Positions 1-9,879 of a stretch of DNA of 64,000 nt are shown in pieces. How positions within the stretch are numbered: position 1 is the first letter of the stretch; every line of letters begins with the position of its first letter. This stretch comes from Enterococcus sp. BWB1-3 (GTDB taxonomy: Bacteria > Bacillota > Bacilli > Lactobacillales > Enterococcaceae): contig NZ_JADOEP010000019.1 of assembly GCF_016745275.1 (NCBI RefSeq), forward strand, positions 17,589 to 81,588. The letters run 5' to 3'. The notes below the pieces were generated by a model that saw nothing but the letters and a program-made list of their open reading frames with translations, did no database searches and had not been told where the DNA came from. The position numbers and the translations under genes were made by a program.

Positions 1-2
1 GG

Positions 3-182
3 GATGTTATCCGGAGGGAATCGTCTGTGCCGTTTCTAGGCTCAGGCGACAAGACAAAAACACATACCCCAGAAGGCTCATTGTCAATGGCAACCGTAAC
101 AGAACAAACGGATGTACCTCAATTATTTATAGAAACTGTCAAAAAATTGTTGCCATTCCAGAATGGATACACTCCGCTGTGA
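3..182 (+). CDS. C-terminal fragment of an unidentified protein (cut by left edge)
   Basis: An open frame enters from the left edge and runs 59 codons to a TGA at 180-182. The visible end reads ...FIETVKKLLPFQNGYTPL. I do not recognise the family. Only the tail is present, so function and even coding status are uncertain. It could be the 3' end of a gene lying outside the window, or a remnant inside the repeat-rich DNA that follows. Confidence 0.25.
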   Translation, partial: DVIRRESSVPFLGSGDKTKTHTPEGSLSMATVTEQTDVPQLFIETVKKLLPFQNGYTPL

Positions 183-211
183 TCATCTCAACTTCTGCGT
201 ATGAAACATAC

Positions 212-272
212 GAGAGTTGACAGGCTTCACTAGGATTGCTTTAGCAGAATAGATGAAGTCTTGTCAACTACT
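212..272. repeat. Inverted repeat / hairpin near left edge
   Basis: AGTTGACA at 215-222 pairs exactly with TGTCAACT at 262-269, and the adjoining GCTTCA and TGAAG segments extend the stem with a mismatch. There is no T tract, so it is not an obvious terminator. The segment TTTAGCAGAATA in its loop recurs near 31990 beside another repeat fragment, which suggests it belongs to the dispersed repeat family. Confidence 0.4.
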
Positions 273-284
273 CGATGAAGGATC

Positions 285-450
285 TGGAGGTTCTCATATT
301 TTCAGGATTGTTGGGCTTAATTCTGAAGGAGCTGCTCCTGCGGGTACTCGTCGCAAAAAGAATTTTTGTTTTTGTACCGCTGTTTATTCGAGGGTAGATA
401 CGAAGAGAGCTTGGAACTTTATTTCTGTCCCATTCTCGATATTTCATTGT
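285..450. repeat. Fragment of the dispersed intergenic repeat (tail module)
   Basis: Positions 371-436 are about 90% identical by eye to 31896-31964 and resemble the terminal part of the full copy at 10245-10312. Shared landmarks are a CTGTTTATTCG core, then GGTAGATACGAAGAGAG and TTATTTCTGTCCCA. A GCTCCTGCGGGTACTCGTCG word at 334-353 matches the unit of the tandem repeat at 56558-56689. The terminator stem seen in the full copy has decayed here. An open frame of 95 codons across this block has no coding support. Confidence 0.6.
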
Positions 451-1017
451 TGGATTTCTCTCAAAATTCCTGAAGAATTCGGATGTCACAATACGTTTCA
501 GATACATCCTGATAAGATTCTTGTAAACAGTTGTTTTTAGGGTGTCAATATTTGAGGGGGCTCTTTGTTTTTTTAGTCTCTTTTAGTGTACTTTCGAAAA
601 ATAGAGCGAAATGGTTCGGATATATTTTTTAAAGTAGAAATTTGTGAATTGTTTAACTAACGATCCGAATAGCTGTAAAGAGAATCAGAAGCAATTTACT
701 CAGTAAAATACTTCTGTACTTACATGAATTTTTCAGTACTTTTAGCTTGAAATTGGTTATCATCATTACAGCTGATTGATCAGAGGAATGAATCTTGTTT
801 AACCTGACCTCGGTCAGATGATTGGAAAAGGTACAAATAAAAACAGCCAATATAGAAGGTCAGATTTTTATACGCATTGGTTGATTGGAGGTCCATAATT
901 CCTATTTTAAATATGTTGGAGAATAGGGCATCATTGCTCATCCCATATTTTTTAATGGGAACGATTACTGGTATTAAAGAGCTAGTCTCTTAAATAATAA
1001 ATAAAGGAGTTTTATGT
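451..1017. other. Intergenic region upstream of xfp
   Basis: No credible gene. A perfect palindrome CTGACC-TC-GGTCAG lies at 804-817 and could be a protein-binding site. A small hairpin CCCAT/ATGGG lies near 943-960, close to the xfp start. The AAGGAG at 1004-1009 is the xfp ribosome binding site. I could not assign a convincing promoter or a catabolite-repression site. Confidence 0.45.
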
Positions 1018-3402
1018 ATGGAAACCAAATTTGATACGAAAGAATACTTAGAGAAGGTCGATGCCTGCTGGCGTGCTGCAGATTATATCTCTGTGGCTCA
1101 AATGTATTTGAAGGACAATCCTTTATTACGCCGACCTGTTCAAAAAGAAGATGTGAAAACCCATCCAATTGGTCACTGGGGAACGATTTCTGGACAAAAT
1201 TTTCTTTATGCGCATTTAAATCGTGCCATCAATAAATTTGATTTAAACATGTTTTATATTGAAGGTCCTGGTCATGGCGGACAAGTCATGGTGTCAAACT
1301 CGTATATCGATGGCAGTTATACAGAAATTTATCCCGAGTACACTCAGGATGAAGCTGGATTAAAGAAATTATGCAAGATCTTTTCATTCCCAGGAGGTAT
1401 TGCTTCGCATGCGGCACCAGAAACACCAGGCTCTATTCATGAGGGTGGGGAGTTAGGCTATTCGCTGGCACATGCAACTGGTGCGGTTTTGGATAATCCG
1501 GAAGTAATTGCGGCTACAGTTATCGGTGACGGTGAGGCTGAAACGGGTCCATTAGCAGCCAGCTGGTTTTCTAATGTTTTTATTAATCCGGTCAATGATG
1601 GGGCAGTTCTGCCAATTGTCTATTTGAATGGCGGAAAAATCTCCAATCCAACGATTCTTGCTCGTAAAAGCAATGAAGACTTAACTAAATACTTTGAAGG
1701 ACTGGGCTGGAAACCTTATTTTGTTGAGGGAACAGATCCAACTTTGGTTCATCCTATAATGGCGGAGACACTAGATAAAGTAATTGAAGAAATCAAAGCG
1801 ATTCAATCAGAAGCTCGGAAAGGAAATGCTGAAGATGCCGTAATGCCCCAATGGCCAGTTATCATTTTCCGGACACCAAAAGGCTGGACTGGTCCGAAAA
1901 TATGGGATGATGAGCAGATAGAAGGTACTTTTCGTGCCCATCAGGTGCCAATTCCTGTTGATTCCGAACACATGGAGCATATTGATCAATTGGTAAACTG
2001 GCTGAACTCCTATCGTCCAGAAGAATTATTTGATGAAAATGGAAAAATCATTGATGAGCTAAAAGAAATGGCTCCAAAAGGAGATAAACGGATGGCGACA
2101 AATCCGATCACAAACGGCGGAATCGATCCAAAGCCGATGAACATGCCGGATTGGAAACGTTATGCTGTTGATACTTCTACACCAGGTGCTGTGATAGCAC
2201 AAGATATGATTGTCTTTGGTGAACAGGCACGAGATATGATTACTGAAAACCCAACAAACTTCCGTATTTTTGGACCAGATGAAACCAAATCCAATCGATT
2301 GAACAAAGTCTTTGAAGTAACGAATCGACAATGGCTGGAACTAAAAGACAGCAGCGATGAATGGCAGTCTTCTGTTGGACGAGTGATTGATGGTCAACTA
2401 TCTGAACATCAGGCAGAAGGATTGTTGGAGGGGTATGTGTTGACTGGACGTCATGGCTTCTTTGCCAGCTATGAATCATTTCTGCGTGTTGTTGATTCCA
2501 TGATGACACAGCATTTTAAATGGATGCGAAAAGCCAGTGCCCATGCATGGCGTAAGCAATATCCATCCTTGAATTTGATTGCAACTTCAACTGTTTTCCA
2601 ACAAGATCACAATGGCTATACCCACCAAGATCCTGGTGTGTTGACCCACTTGGCTGAGAAAAAACCAGAATTTATTCGTGAATATCTACCGGCAGATGCC
2701 AACAGTTTGATGGCAGTGATGGATAAAGCGATGCAGGAAAAACAAGTCATCAATCTAATTGTCTCCAGTAAACATCCACGACCGCAGTTCTACTCTGTAG
2801 AAGAAGCAGAGGAACTGGTGGAAAAAGGTTTTAAGGTGATTGACTGGGCAAGTACAACTGGTATAGAAGAGCCGGATCTGGTAGTCGCCGCAGCTGGGAC
2901 GGAACCTAATTTGGAAGCATTAGCTGCAATAAGTATTTTGAATAAGCAATTTCCTGATATGAAGATTCGATTTATCAATGTTGTGGATATTTTGAAACTT
3001 CGTCATCCAGAAGTTGACCCTCGCGGGCTATCAGATGAAGAATTCGATACATTGTTTACAGCAGACAAACCAGTACTTTTTGCATTCCATGGTTATGAAG
3101 GAATGATTCGAGATATGTTCTTCAAACGTCACAATCATAATTTGTTAGTTCATGGATATCGTGAAAATGGGGATATCACTACGCCGTTCGATATGCGGGT
3201 CTTTAGTGAATTGGATCGCTTCCATTTGGCTCAAGATGCGGCCAATGCTGTATATGGTGATAAAGCAGCAGCATTCTCGAAAAAAATGGATGAAACAATC
3301 CAGTTCCATCATGATTTCATTAGACAAAATGGAACGGATATTCCAGAAGTTACTAATTGGAAATGGGAAATGCTGAAAGTAAAAGAATGTAACTTCAGCT
3401 AA
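1018..3402 (+). CDS. xfp: Xylulose-5-phosphate/fructose-6-phosphate phosphoketolase
   Basis: A thiamine-diphosphate enzyme of the cytoplasm that splits xylulose 5-phosphate (and often fructose 6-phosphate) with phosphate to acetyl phosphate plus glyceraldehyde 3-phosphate (or erythrose 4-phosphate). It is the key step of heterolactic pentose breakdown. The 794-residue length is typical. Visible family signatures are GPGHGG near residue 90, the diphosphate-binding [14 protein letters not shown] near 175, and the conserved C-terminal [16 protein letters not shown]. The ATG at 1018 has AAGGAG 8 bases upstream. The gene stands alone, with a strong terminator behind it. Use of both sugar phosphates is family knowledge, not shown here. 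Confidence 0.97.
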   Translation: METKFDTKEYLEKVDACWRAADYISVAQMYLKDNPLLRRPVQKEDVKTHPIGHWGTISGQNFLYAHLNRAINKFDLNMFYIEGPGHGGQVMVSNSYIDGSYTEIYPEYTQDEAGLKKLCKIFSFPGGIASHAAPETPGSIHEGGELGYSLAHATGAVLDNPEVIAATVIGDGEAETGPLAASWFSNVFINPVNDGAVLPIVYLNGGKISNPTILARKSNEDLTKYFEGLGWKPYFVEGTDPTLVHPIMAETLDKVIEEIKAIQSEARKGNAEDAVMPQWPVIIFRTPKGWTGPKIWDDEQIEGTFRAHQVPIPVDSEHMEHIDQLVNWLNSYRPEELFDENGKIIDELKEMAPKGDKRMATNPITNGGIDPKPMNMPDWKRYAVDTSTPGAVIAQDMIVFGEQARDMITENPTNFRIFGPDETKSNRLNKVFEVTNRQWLELKDSSDEWQSSVGRVIDGQLSEHQAEGLLEGYVLTGRHGFFASYESFLRVVDSMMTQHFKWMRKASAHAWRKQYPSLNLIATSTVFQQDHNGYTHQDPGVLTHLAEKKPEFIREYLPADANSLMAVMDKAMQEKQVINLIVSSKHPRPQFYSVEEAEELVEKGFKVIDWASTTGIEEPDLVVAAAGTEPNLEALAAISILNKQFPDMKIRFINVVDILKLRHPEVDPRGLSDEEFDTLFTADKPVLFAFHGYEGMIRDMFFKRHNHNLLVHGYRENGDITTPFDMRVFSELDRFHLAQDAANAVYGDKAAAFSKKMDETIQFHHDFIRQNGTDIPEVTNWKWEMLKVKECNFS

Positions 3403-3451
3403 AAAAGATAGAGTAATAGGAACTTTAAAAGCAGTAAGCAAAATAAGTTTT

Positions 3452-3502
3452 ATTGGCTGGCATGAATTCGGACTTAAACCGAACCCATGCCGCCAATTTT
3501 TT
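3452..3502 (+). terminator. Rho-independent terminator of xfp
   Basis: Long stem: ATTGGC, GGCATG and TTCGG pair with CCGAA, CATGCC and GCCAAT around a short loop, and a run of six T follows. It lies 50 bases after the xfp stop. Confidence 0.85.
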
Positions 3503-3706
3503 AATGACTTTAGTTAATTTAATGACTAAAGTGAATAGAAAAAAGGCAACCATTAATAATATGAAATTTCTGAACCGTTTAAACAAGTAATTTGTCGGTT
3601 TATAATCTTATTATTGATAGTCCACAACTTATAAACAAGGGTATTCATTGACCTTTCATACTTGCAATGAAATAATAATGGTATTCGTTCTGATGGAGGT
3701 ATTCGT

Positions 3707-4351
3707 GTGAAAGACTTTGAAAAAGAGAATTATGCCGCTTATTATACAGAGGATATCGCATTGAAGTTGCCCGGATATTTTCTAATGTTTGACTTGATTT
3801 TCAAAGGTGTCTTACCTGTGGAAGCTCAAAAAAAGGTTGATAATATCCTGCTTGTGGGTGGTGGAGAGATTGAAAGCGGCATGCTATTGAAGCAGTATCC
3901 GACAGCTAGTTATACATTTGTTGATCCCAGCAAGGAGATGTTGGAAAGAGTGAAGCGATCGCTGCCTAAAAATGAACGTTTGATCTATAAAAATCAGGCT
4001 TTTGAAGAATACCAGACGGAGCAGTGTTTTCAGCTTGTTTTATCGTTACTTGTTATCCACTTTATAGAGGATAAGGAAGCTTTCCTATATAAACTATATC
4101 GTCTTTTAGATCATAAGGGAATTTGTATTGTTAGTGCTTTTTCTAATCAACATTTGGAATGGTGGAAAGAGTATGCAATCAAAAATGGTGCAAACAAAGA
4201 GGAGGTAATGCGAACCTTTTTGAATCAGGAAGAAGTAATGCAAAGTGTTACGCCAAGAAAAATAGAAGAATTTGCAAGCAGTGCAGGTTTTGTAAAAGTA
4301 GAAAAAATTGCTCAAATCCTATCTATTGATTTGTGGTTATTAAAAAAATAG
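3707..4351 (+). CDS. Class I SAM-dependent methyltransferase
   Basis: A 214-residue protein with a Rossmann methyltransferase layout: motif I LLVGGGEIESG near residue 47, an acidic strand end FVDPSKEML near 73, and the post-II strand LVLSLLVIHFIED near 110. Glycine-rich motif I and the following acidic residue bind S-adenosylmethionine in this family. The substrate is unknown. The GTG start at 3707 is preceded by GGAGG at the right distance. It is monocistronic between xfp and repeat DNA. It resembles small-molecule or tRNA-type methyltransferases only at fold level. Confidence 0.8.
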   Translation: MKDFEKENYAAYYTEDIALKLPGYFLMFDLIFKGVLPVEAQKKVDNILLVGGGEIESGMLLKQYPTASYTFVDPSKEMLERVKRSLPKNERLIYKNQAFEEYQTEQCFQLVLSLLVIHFIEDKEAFLYKLYRLLDHKGICIVSAFSNQHLEWWKEYAIKNGANKEEVMRTFLNQEEVMQSVTPRKIEEFASSAGFVKVEKIAQILSIDLWLLKK

Positions 4352-4809
4352 AAAATTGGATGCAGACTGGCTAAAGTTGCTGCTCAAAGAGAGAGCACGC
4401 CCATTGTATAGCCCTATAACTTTAGGAAGCTATTTCTTGTGTCAGGGCTTGTTTTTATTTTTTGAAAATAATTGTGTTTCAGTTGCTGGTAAAAGAACAG
4501 CAGCTGAAACTGAGAGATGTTTCTGCAATTTTCCAATTTGATTGGTTGAGACTGTGAATGGTATAAGTTATAGTCTCTTAAAACCGAATAAACGGTATTC
4601 CAGTCTTTATATGCCTCTGCGATTAGCTATTTCCTATTTAAGAGTGAATGTCTGCATATTCATGAGATCGTCAAAGCAGCCTTATTCTCAGTATGCAGCA
4701 AGTCCTTTTGTGCTTCAAGTAATCACAGAAGCAGATGATGCATAGTATCTACTTGGTTTTGGCGGAAAAACCCTTCTGTTACCCTCTTAATTATTGGATC
4801 GATTATTCG
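4352..4809. other. Intergenic region with repeat copy A and a hairpin
   Basis: Between the methyltransferase and ogt, which converge here. A 13-bp hairpin GTTTCAGTTGCTG/CAGCAGCTGAAAC lies at 4476-4510 without a T tract. Repeat copy A occupies the second half. The short open frames in the stretch look like chance readings of repeat DNA. Confidence 0.5.
4546..4790 (+). repeat. Dispersed intergenic repeat, copy A (diverged)
   Basis: Starts with the head motif GACTGTGA ... TAAAACCGAATAAACGG near 4550-4594 and ends with GCAGATGATGCATAGTATCTAC followed by TTGGTTTTGG near 4732-4761, the same order as copies at 9880 and 54253. The middle has diverged and the nested hairpin of the better copies is not recognisable. 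The terminal terminator is absent. Confidence 0.6.
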
Positions 4810-5265
4810 TTACAGAGCATTTTCCAACTCAAGGAGATATGACTTTATTGAGAGTCCTTCATCATTTGTTTTGCCCAGATAGCCTGTCAGCTTCCCATTT
4901 TTTCCAATCACACGATGGCAGGGAACAATGATAGGGAATGGATTGTTCCGATTGGCCTGTCCAATGGCTCGAACTGCTTTTTCTGAATTTACTGCTTTGG
5001 CAATATCCAGATAAGAGCGGGTTTCCCCATAAGGAATATTGAGAAGAGCATCCCAGACTTTTTTTTGAAAAACTGTTCCCTTTTCAAATAATAGAGGAGT
5101 GGTGAACTCTTTTAATTTTCCTGAAAAATAAGTGTCTAATTCCAGTGCAGCCTGTTCTGTCCAGCAATTTGTCTGATGATCTGCTATTTGGAAAAAGGAA
5201 ACCTCAGTCAATCCTTGTTCATTTGCATTTAGCCAAATAGGCCCTATTGGTGTAATTATTTCCAT
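4810..5265 (-). CDS. ogt: Methylated-DNA--protein-cysteine methyltransferase
   Basis: Suicidal DNA repair protein that transfers the alkyl group of O6-alkylguanine to its own cysteine. The active-site motif PCHRVIG is present, with IPYGETRSYLDIAKAV and the RAIGQANRNNP helix-turn-helix segment before it, in the usual order. About 151 residues from the ATG at 5265, which has GAGG 8 bases upstream. A start 11 codons earlier (5298) is open but lacks a ribosome site. It converges on the methyltransferase gene across repeat copy A. Whether it is the Ogt-like or Ada-C-like subtype cannot be told. Confidence 0.93.
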   Translation of the reverse strand: MEIITPIGPIWLNANEQGLTEVSFFQIADHQTNCWTEQAALELDTYFSGKLKEFTTPLLFEKGTVFQKKVWDALLNIPYGETRSYLDIAKAVNSEKAVRAIGQANRNNPFPIIVPCHRVIGKNGKLTGYLGKTNDEGLSIKSYLLELENAL

Positions 5266-5298
5266 TATCTGATCCTCTGAAACTTTCGTTTTTTTCAT

Positions 5299-6375
5299 TA
5301 TACCCTAAAATTAAAGTGTAATATACTAGGAGAGAGCAGTATACTAATTTAAAGTAAAATAGGTGTCTCGGCTGTTAACCTGTCTAAAAACAGTTGAAAC
5401 AAGAGGGTAAGTCCTTGGTCAGTGCTTTCTGTAAAGCTGCTTGAGTATATTTCAGCTTCGCATCAAGATATATCGTAAAATGCCTGGTTATCATTCATCA
5501 TGTCCTTTGTCATTTGCTTAAAAAGTATGATTAAGGGTTTCCAAATAAAATAAGTTTTCTTGTGGATATATCCTTATTTTTTATACGAATAATTGTTTTT
5601 TATATAATGATGATATTTCTTTATGTTTGTTTTTTTAAGGTTGATTATATAGAAGTACAAGCCAAATATATTTTACTGATTCCGGCAAAGAGTGGGGAAA
5701 TTTTCAGAACTTGAAAACAGCAGCTGAGGGTGAGCTGCTGTAAGAAGAAACAAACGACAGTTATGTCTTTTTCTATTTCTAGGATTTATTAGAATTGTCT
5801 AAAAGGAAAATCAGTTTATAGTGAAGATTTTTGACTACATGTATGTATCAAATATAGATAATCTTTTAGCTGTTGGGAACCTGAGCGGCTAAATTTACTT
5901 AACATGTTAGAAAGACGGATGTTTTTGAAGTATGTTACTATAATTAGTGAACAGACGCTATGAGAGAATGGCGGCTAAAGCCTCTCAGAAATAGTATGTA
6001 AGAAGGAATCAGGTGGGGGAAATACTAATCTACAGTGTTTAATTCAATTAAGAATAACAATTGTATAAAAAGGAATAGTTGAGTAATTTTAATATGGCAA
6101 CTCAAAAGAAGCTATGAAAAACTGATCGATTAAATATCTGGAGCACTTGACAAGGGGCCTCCATCATTGAGCATTCTGACGATACTGAGAGCAGTAGAGA
6201 AATCTACAATCATTGCAGCTCAATGCTGCTCAATATAAAGTGTTTGCTTAGACACCTAAGATAACCTAATTAGATTGTTGCAAGGGAAGAGAATAAAAAC
6301 AGGCTGTGAATCCTTGCCTATCAAGGATATGGAGATTTTAGGCAAAATTATTTTTAATAGACAAGGAGGGAATGT
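5299..6375. other. 1.08-kb intergenic region without genes
   Basis: No open frame with coding character on either strand. Visible small structures: a palindromic hairpin ACAGCAGCT/AGCTGCTGT at 5718-5741, and TGAGAG/CTCTCA around 5961-5986. None has a T tract. I see no T-box or riboswitch signature. The AAGGAGGG just before 6376 serves the next gene. The region may be decayed accessory DNA. Confidence 0.45.
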
Positions 6376-7785
6376 ATGGAAGAAATTATTATACTGCATA
6401 CCAATGATCTGCATTCTCATTTTGAAAACTGGCCGAAAATCAGGAGATTTCTTTTGGAGAAAAAGGCAGAAAACACCGAAGTCAGTCAAACAACAGTAAC
6501 AGTTGATCTGGGAGATTTTGTAGACCGTTGGCATCCTTTGACTGAGGCAACAGATGGTCAGGCTAATATTGATTTGATGAATACGATTCACTACGATGGA
6601 GCAACCATCGGAAATAATGAAGGTGTGGGAAACTCCAAGCGTCAATTAAATAATTTATATAACGAAGCGAATTTTGATGTTCTTTTGGGTAATTTGTTTG
6701 ATCCGGATACAGGTGAACGACCTGAATGGGCTGAACCCTATAAAATCATTGAAACTCCGTCTCATACGAAGATCGGCTTGATTGCATTAACTGCGCCTTT
6801 TCCTTTGACATATAAGCCGAATGGCTGGGATATTCGTCGGGTTGATGAGGTTCTTCCAGAGTTGGTTCAAGAAGTCAGACCAAAATGTGATTTGCTGATT
6901 TTACTCAGTCATTTGGGAATAGACAATGATATAAAAATTGCCACTAATTATCCAGAAATTGATGTTCTGCTGGGCTCACATACCCATCATTTGTTTAGAT
7001 ATGGTGAAAAAATCAACCGTACTCAGTTAGCTGCTGCCGGAAAATTCGGACAGTATGTTGGTGAGGTTCACGTATTTTTGGAAGATGGAAAAATTTTTAA
7101 AACAACTGCAGAAGCTCATCCAACTGATGAACTGCCTTTTTTTCCAAAAGACGAAGAAGAGATAATCGGGTATATGGAGCAGGGGCATGAGTTGTTAAAA
7201 AGGAAATCAGTTGCTGAACTGCCTTATGAGCTGTCTAATGAACTGGATGATAGATATCCTGTTATCTTTAAGACCCTTGATGCAGTAAAAAAGAGAGGTA
7301 GGACAGAGGCTGCTGTTTTAAATACAGGACTGTTCTTAGATGAGCTTTCAAAAGGAGTCGTTACGGAAGATGATCTTCATCGAATTTTGCCTCATCCCAT
7401 GCATTTGATTCGGGTAACATTGGTTGGGGAGGATATGATTCGTCTAGTAAGAGAGATGGAAAAAAACAGGCAGTATCTGAGGAAGTTTCCGATTATGGGA
7501 ATGGGCTTCCGAGGGAAAATATTTGGAGAGCTTTGCTATGACGGTATCTTCTATGACAAAGAGACAAAGAACGTTTTATGGAATGGGGAAAGGATTCAAA
7601 AAGATCGAAAATATACACTGACTACGGTAGATCATTTTTTATTTATTCCTTTTTTTCCAACAATAGAAATTGTTGGCGAGACAGAATTTTTATTCCCGGA
7701 GTTTATTCGAAATGTTTTAGGAGACTATTTGAGACGCCACTATCCAATCAATAAAAAACAAGGTATAATAAACGACAGGTGGTGA
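6376..7785 (+). CDS. Metallophosphatase / 5'-nucleotidase family protein (YunD-like)
   Basis: A 469-residue cytoplasmic protein (no signal peptide) with the calcineurin-like metal site motifs in order: HTNDLHSH at 8-15, DLGDFVD near 45, GNNEGVG near 78, LLSHLG near 178 and GSHTHH near 198. The usual GNH(D/E) is GNNE here. The C-terminal half matches the 5'-nucleotidase C domain layout. B. subtilis YunD is the closest namesake I know. Substrate is uncertain, probably nucleotides or related phosphoesters. It is first in a tight four-gene set with YutD, a HAD phosphatase and a TIGR01906 membrane protein, so the genes probably share a transcript. Confidence 0.85.
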   Translation: MEEIIILHTNDLHSHFENWPKIRRFLLEKKAENTEVSQTTVTVDLGDFVDRWHPLTEATDGQANIDLMNTIHYDGATIGNNEGVGNSKRQLNNLYNEANFDVLLGNLFDPDTGERPEWAEPYKIIETPSHTKIGLIALTAPFPLTYKPNGWDIRRVDEVLPELVQEVRPKCDLLILLSHLGIDNDIKIATNYPEIDVLLGSHTHHLFRYGEKINRTQLAAAGKFGQYVGEVHVFLEDGKIFKTTAEAHPTDELPFFPKDEEEIIGYMEQGHELLKRKSVAELPYELSNELDDRYPVIFKTLDAVKKRGRTEAAVLNTGLFLDELSKGVVTEDDLHRILPHPMHLIRVTLVGEDMIRLVREMEKNRQYLRKFPIMGMGFRGKIFGELCYDGIFYDKETKNVLWNGERIQKDRKYTLTTVDHFLFIPFFPTIEIVGETEFLFPEFIRNVLGDYLRRHYPINKKQGIINDRW

Positions 7786-7789
7786 GATT

Positions 7790-8437
7790 GTGACGGAGAA
7801 AACTGAAGAAAAGAATGAATTAACTGCAGAAATTGCTGCTGTGATTGAAGAGATAAATGAAGAACCTGCTAAAACCAAACAGCGAGGTGAAGTAGTAACT
7901 GCTGTAGATGAAAGCCAGATTATGATTGGAGATCGTCAGTACATGCTGGTGAAAAATCATCGGGATGCTTTTGATGCAGAGAAAATAGGTGAACGTTTCA
8001 GTGATATTTTATCCAGATACGATTTCATCGTAGGGGATTGGGGATATGATCAGCTTAGATTGAAAGGCTTTTTTGAAGCAGGCAATCGAAAGGCTTCTCC
8101 TGATCAGCGGATTGACAGTTTGGAAGATTATCTTTATGAATTCTGTAATTTCGGCTGTGCTTATTTTGTACTTGAGCGAATAGGTGGAAAGCGGGAAAAA
8201 CAGGGACTTAAAAGAAAGCGAAATAATAAACGAAGCAACTATCGAAATAATAATCAGGCTCATACAGAAGAAAAGAAAGGACCTGCAAAAAATCAAAAAG
8301 ATTTTAAGAAAAATAAACCAGTTATTCGTAATAGAAAAGAAAACACTGGGGCAAATCAGCAGGCTGCTGAAAAGAAACCGGAGAAAAAAGAGGCGAACAA
8401 TAATCGATCATTTACGATTCGCCAACGTGAGGAGTAG
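7790..8437 (+). CDS. yutD: YutD family protein (DUF1027)
   Basis: 215 residues. The middle part (about residues 45-140), with NHRDAFDAEKIGERFSDIL, YDFIVGDWGYDQLRLKGF and the C-terminal YLYEFCNFGCAYFVLER, is the conserved YutD core. The last 75 residues are strongly basic and rich in Lys, Asn and Arg, suggesting nucleic-acid contact or disorder. The GTG start at 7790 has GGTGAG upstream and follows the metallophosphatase by 4 bases. Function of the family is not established. The long charged tail is common in lactic acid bacteria homologues. Confidence 0.85.
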   Translation: MTEKTEEKNELTAEIAAVIEEINEEPAKTKQRGEVVTAVDESQIMIGDRQYMLVKNHRDAFDAEKIGERFSDILSRYDFIVGDWGYDQLRLKGFFEAGNRKASPDQRIDSLEDYLYEFCNFGCAYFVLERIGGKREKQGLKRKRNNKRSNYRNNNQAHTEEKKGPAKNQKDFKKNKPVIRNRKENTGANQQAAEKKPEKKEANNNRSFTIRQREE

Positions 8438-8442
8438 AAACA

Positions 8443-9210
8443 GTGGGAAATTACAAGGGCTATTTGATTGATTTAGATGGAACGATCTATCTGGGTAAGG
8501 AAATTATACCGGCAGGAAAACGTTTTGTTGAAAGGCTTCAGAAAACGAATCAGCCCTTTCTCTTTGTAACAAATAACACAACAAAAACGCCTGAGGCAGT
8601 TGCAAACAGGCTGGAAAAAGAATTTGATTTGCATGTTCCGGCTTCTGTTGTTTACACCGCATCTCTGGCAACGATTGATTATATGAAAGAAATGAATCAG
8701 GGGAAAAAGGTTTATGTGATTGGCGAATCGGGTTTAGTCGACTTGATTCTGGCTGCAGGATTTGTCTGGGAGGAAGAGAGTCCTGATTATGTAATTGTAG
8801 GGCTGGATACAGGAATTACCTATGAAAAATTTGTGAAAGCGACACTGGCTATTCGCAGAGGTGCCGTTTTTATAGGTACAAATCCCGATAAAAATATTCC
8901 AACGGAAAGAGGCCTTCTTCCCGGAGCCGGCTCGATGATTGCTTTGGTACAGTCAGCTGTGCAGAAAGAGCCTGTTATAATCGGCAAACCGAATTCTGTG
9001 ATTATGAACGAGGCAGTTAAACTTATGGGCTTGGAGAAAACAGATGTGTTAATGGTTGGCGACAATTATGAAACGGATATACAGTCCGGTATTCAAAACG
9101 GTATTGATACATTGCTGGTTTTGTCTGGTTTTACTCAGAAAGAAGAGGTGCCAAACTTGCCGACTGCAGCGACTTATACTCTTAACTCATTGGATGATTG
9201 GGAACTGTAG
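8443..9210 (+). CDS. HAD-IIA family phosphatase (NagD-like, TIGR01457 type)
   Basis: 255 residues of the HAD superfamily, subclass IIA. Motif I is DLDGTIY at about 10-16 (nucleophile Asp and acid/base Asp), motif II TNNTT near 44, the conserved GKPN near 181, and motif IV VGDNYETDI near 205. These enzymes dephosphorylate small sugar or nucleotide phosphates in the cytoplasm. The true substrate is unknown. The GTG start at 8443 has GAGGAG upstream. It lies 5 bases after yutD and 1 base before the next gene, so translation is probably coupled. Confidence 0.9.
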   Translation: MGNYKGYLIDLDGTIYLGKEIIPAGKRFVERLQKTNQPFLFVTNNTTKTPEAVANRLEKEFDLHVPASVVYTASLATIDYMKEMNQGKKVYVIGESGLVDLILAAGFVWEEESPDYVIVGLDTGITYEKFVKATLAIRRGAVFIGTNPDKNIPTERGLLPGAGSMIALVQSAVQKEPVIIGKPNSVIMNEAVKLMGLEKTDVLMVGDNYETDIQSGIQNGIDTLLVLSGFTQKEEVPNLPTAATYTLNSLDDWEL

Positions 9211-9211
9211 C

Positions 9212-9853
9212 ATGACAAAACGCAAAGGAGCAATTATAGAATATCTGGGATTTACCTGTCTTTTTTTGGCAGTCATTTCCCTGTGCATCGCCATCACAAT
9301 AAATTTTCGACCGTTGTATCGTTTTGACATTAACTACTTAAATATTCTTGATTATACAATGATCAGCCAAAAAGAGCTGCTGGAAAATTTCGATCAGCTG
9401 ATGAGCTACCTGAATAATCCTTTTGTTACAACACTGAAAATGTCTGATTTTCCAGTTTCTGAAAGCGGAGCCTTCCATTTTTATGAAGTAAAACGTCTAT
9501 TTTTACTGAACTACGGGGTGTTGCTGGTGACAATTATTCCAGCAGGCTTTTTTTTACGGTACTTGAAAAAGAATGGCTGGTTATGGCGTTTAATGCGTCC
9601 CTGTCAGATTGCTTTATTTATTCCTGTGGTTTTTCTGCTGTTAATGGCTGTAGGTTTTGATCAGTTTTTTGTTCAGTTCCATGGAATCTTTTTTAATAAT
9701 GATGCATGGCTGTTTGATCCTGTAACCGATCCGGTGATTAATGTTCTGCCGGAAATGTTCTTTATGCACTGTTTCCTTCTATTTTTTATTTTGCTGGAAG
9801 GGACCCTGTTCGCTGGTTTTTTAGTTGGCAGGAGAAGTTTAAGAAAAAAATAA
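9212..9853 (+). CDS. TIGR01906 family integral membrane protein
   Basis: 213 residues from the ATG at 9212, which sits 1 base after the HAD gene stop. The longer in-frame extension upstream overlaps the HAD gene and is rejected. Four hydrophobic segments are visible: about 12-33, 102-125, 136-160 and 180-205, with a long extracytoplasmic loop after the first one. The order YutD-HAD-TIGR01906 is a conserved neighbourhood in lactic acid bacteria. Role unknown. It ends the operon, and repeat copy B begins about 27 bases later. Confidence 0.85.
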   Translation: MTKRKGAIIEYLGFTCLFLAVISLCIAITINFRPLYRFDINYLNILDYTMISQKELLENFDQLMSYLNNPFVTTLKMSDFPVSESGAFHFYEVKRLFLLNYGVLLVTIIPAGFFLRYLKKNGWLWRLMRPCQIALFIPVVFLLLMAVGFDQFFVQFHGIFFNNDAWLFDPVTDPVINVLPEMFFMHCFLLFFILLEGTLFAGFLVGRRSLRKK

Positions 9854-9879
9854 TTAATTGAATAAATTACGCGAGGTCG

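Noticed and set aside
253..540. 95-codon open frame at the left end
   Set aside because: It runs through the dispersed repeat module, has no ribosome site of quality and no protein-like conservation; the same DNA at 31896 has no such frame.
4356..4745. Two short open frames between the methyltransferase and ogt
   Set aside because: They are chance readings of repeat copy A and a hairpin, with no ribosome sites.
5299..6375. T-box or riboswitch ahead of the metallophosphatase gene
   Set aside because: No T-box consensus or known aptamer core was seen; only small unrelated hairpins.
9056..9211. N-terminal extension of the TIGR01906 gene
   Set aside because: It lies inside the HAD phosphatase gene in another frame; the ATG at 9212 matches the family start.
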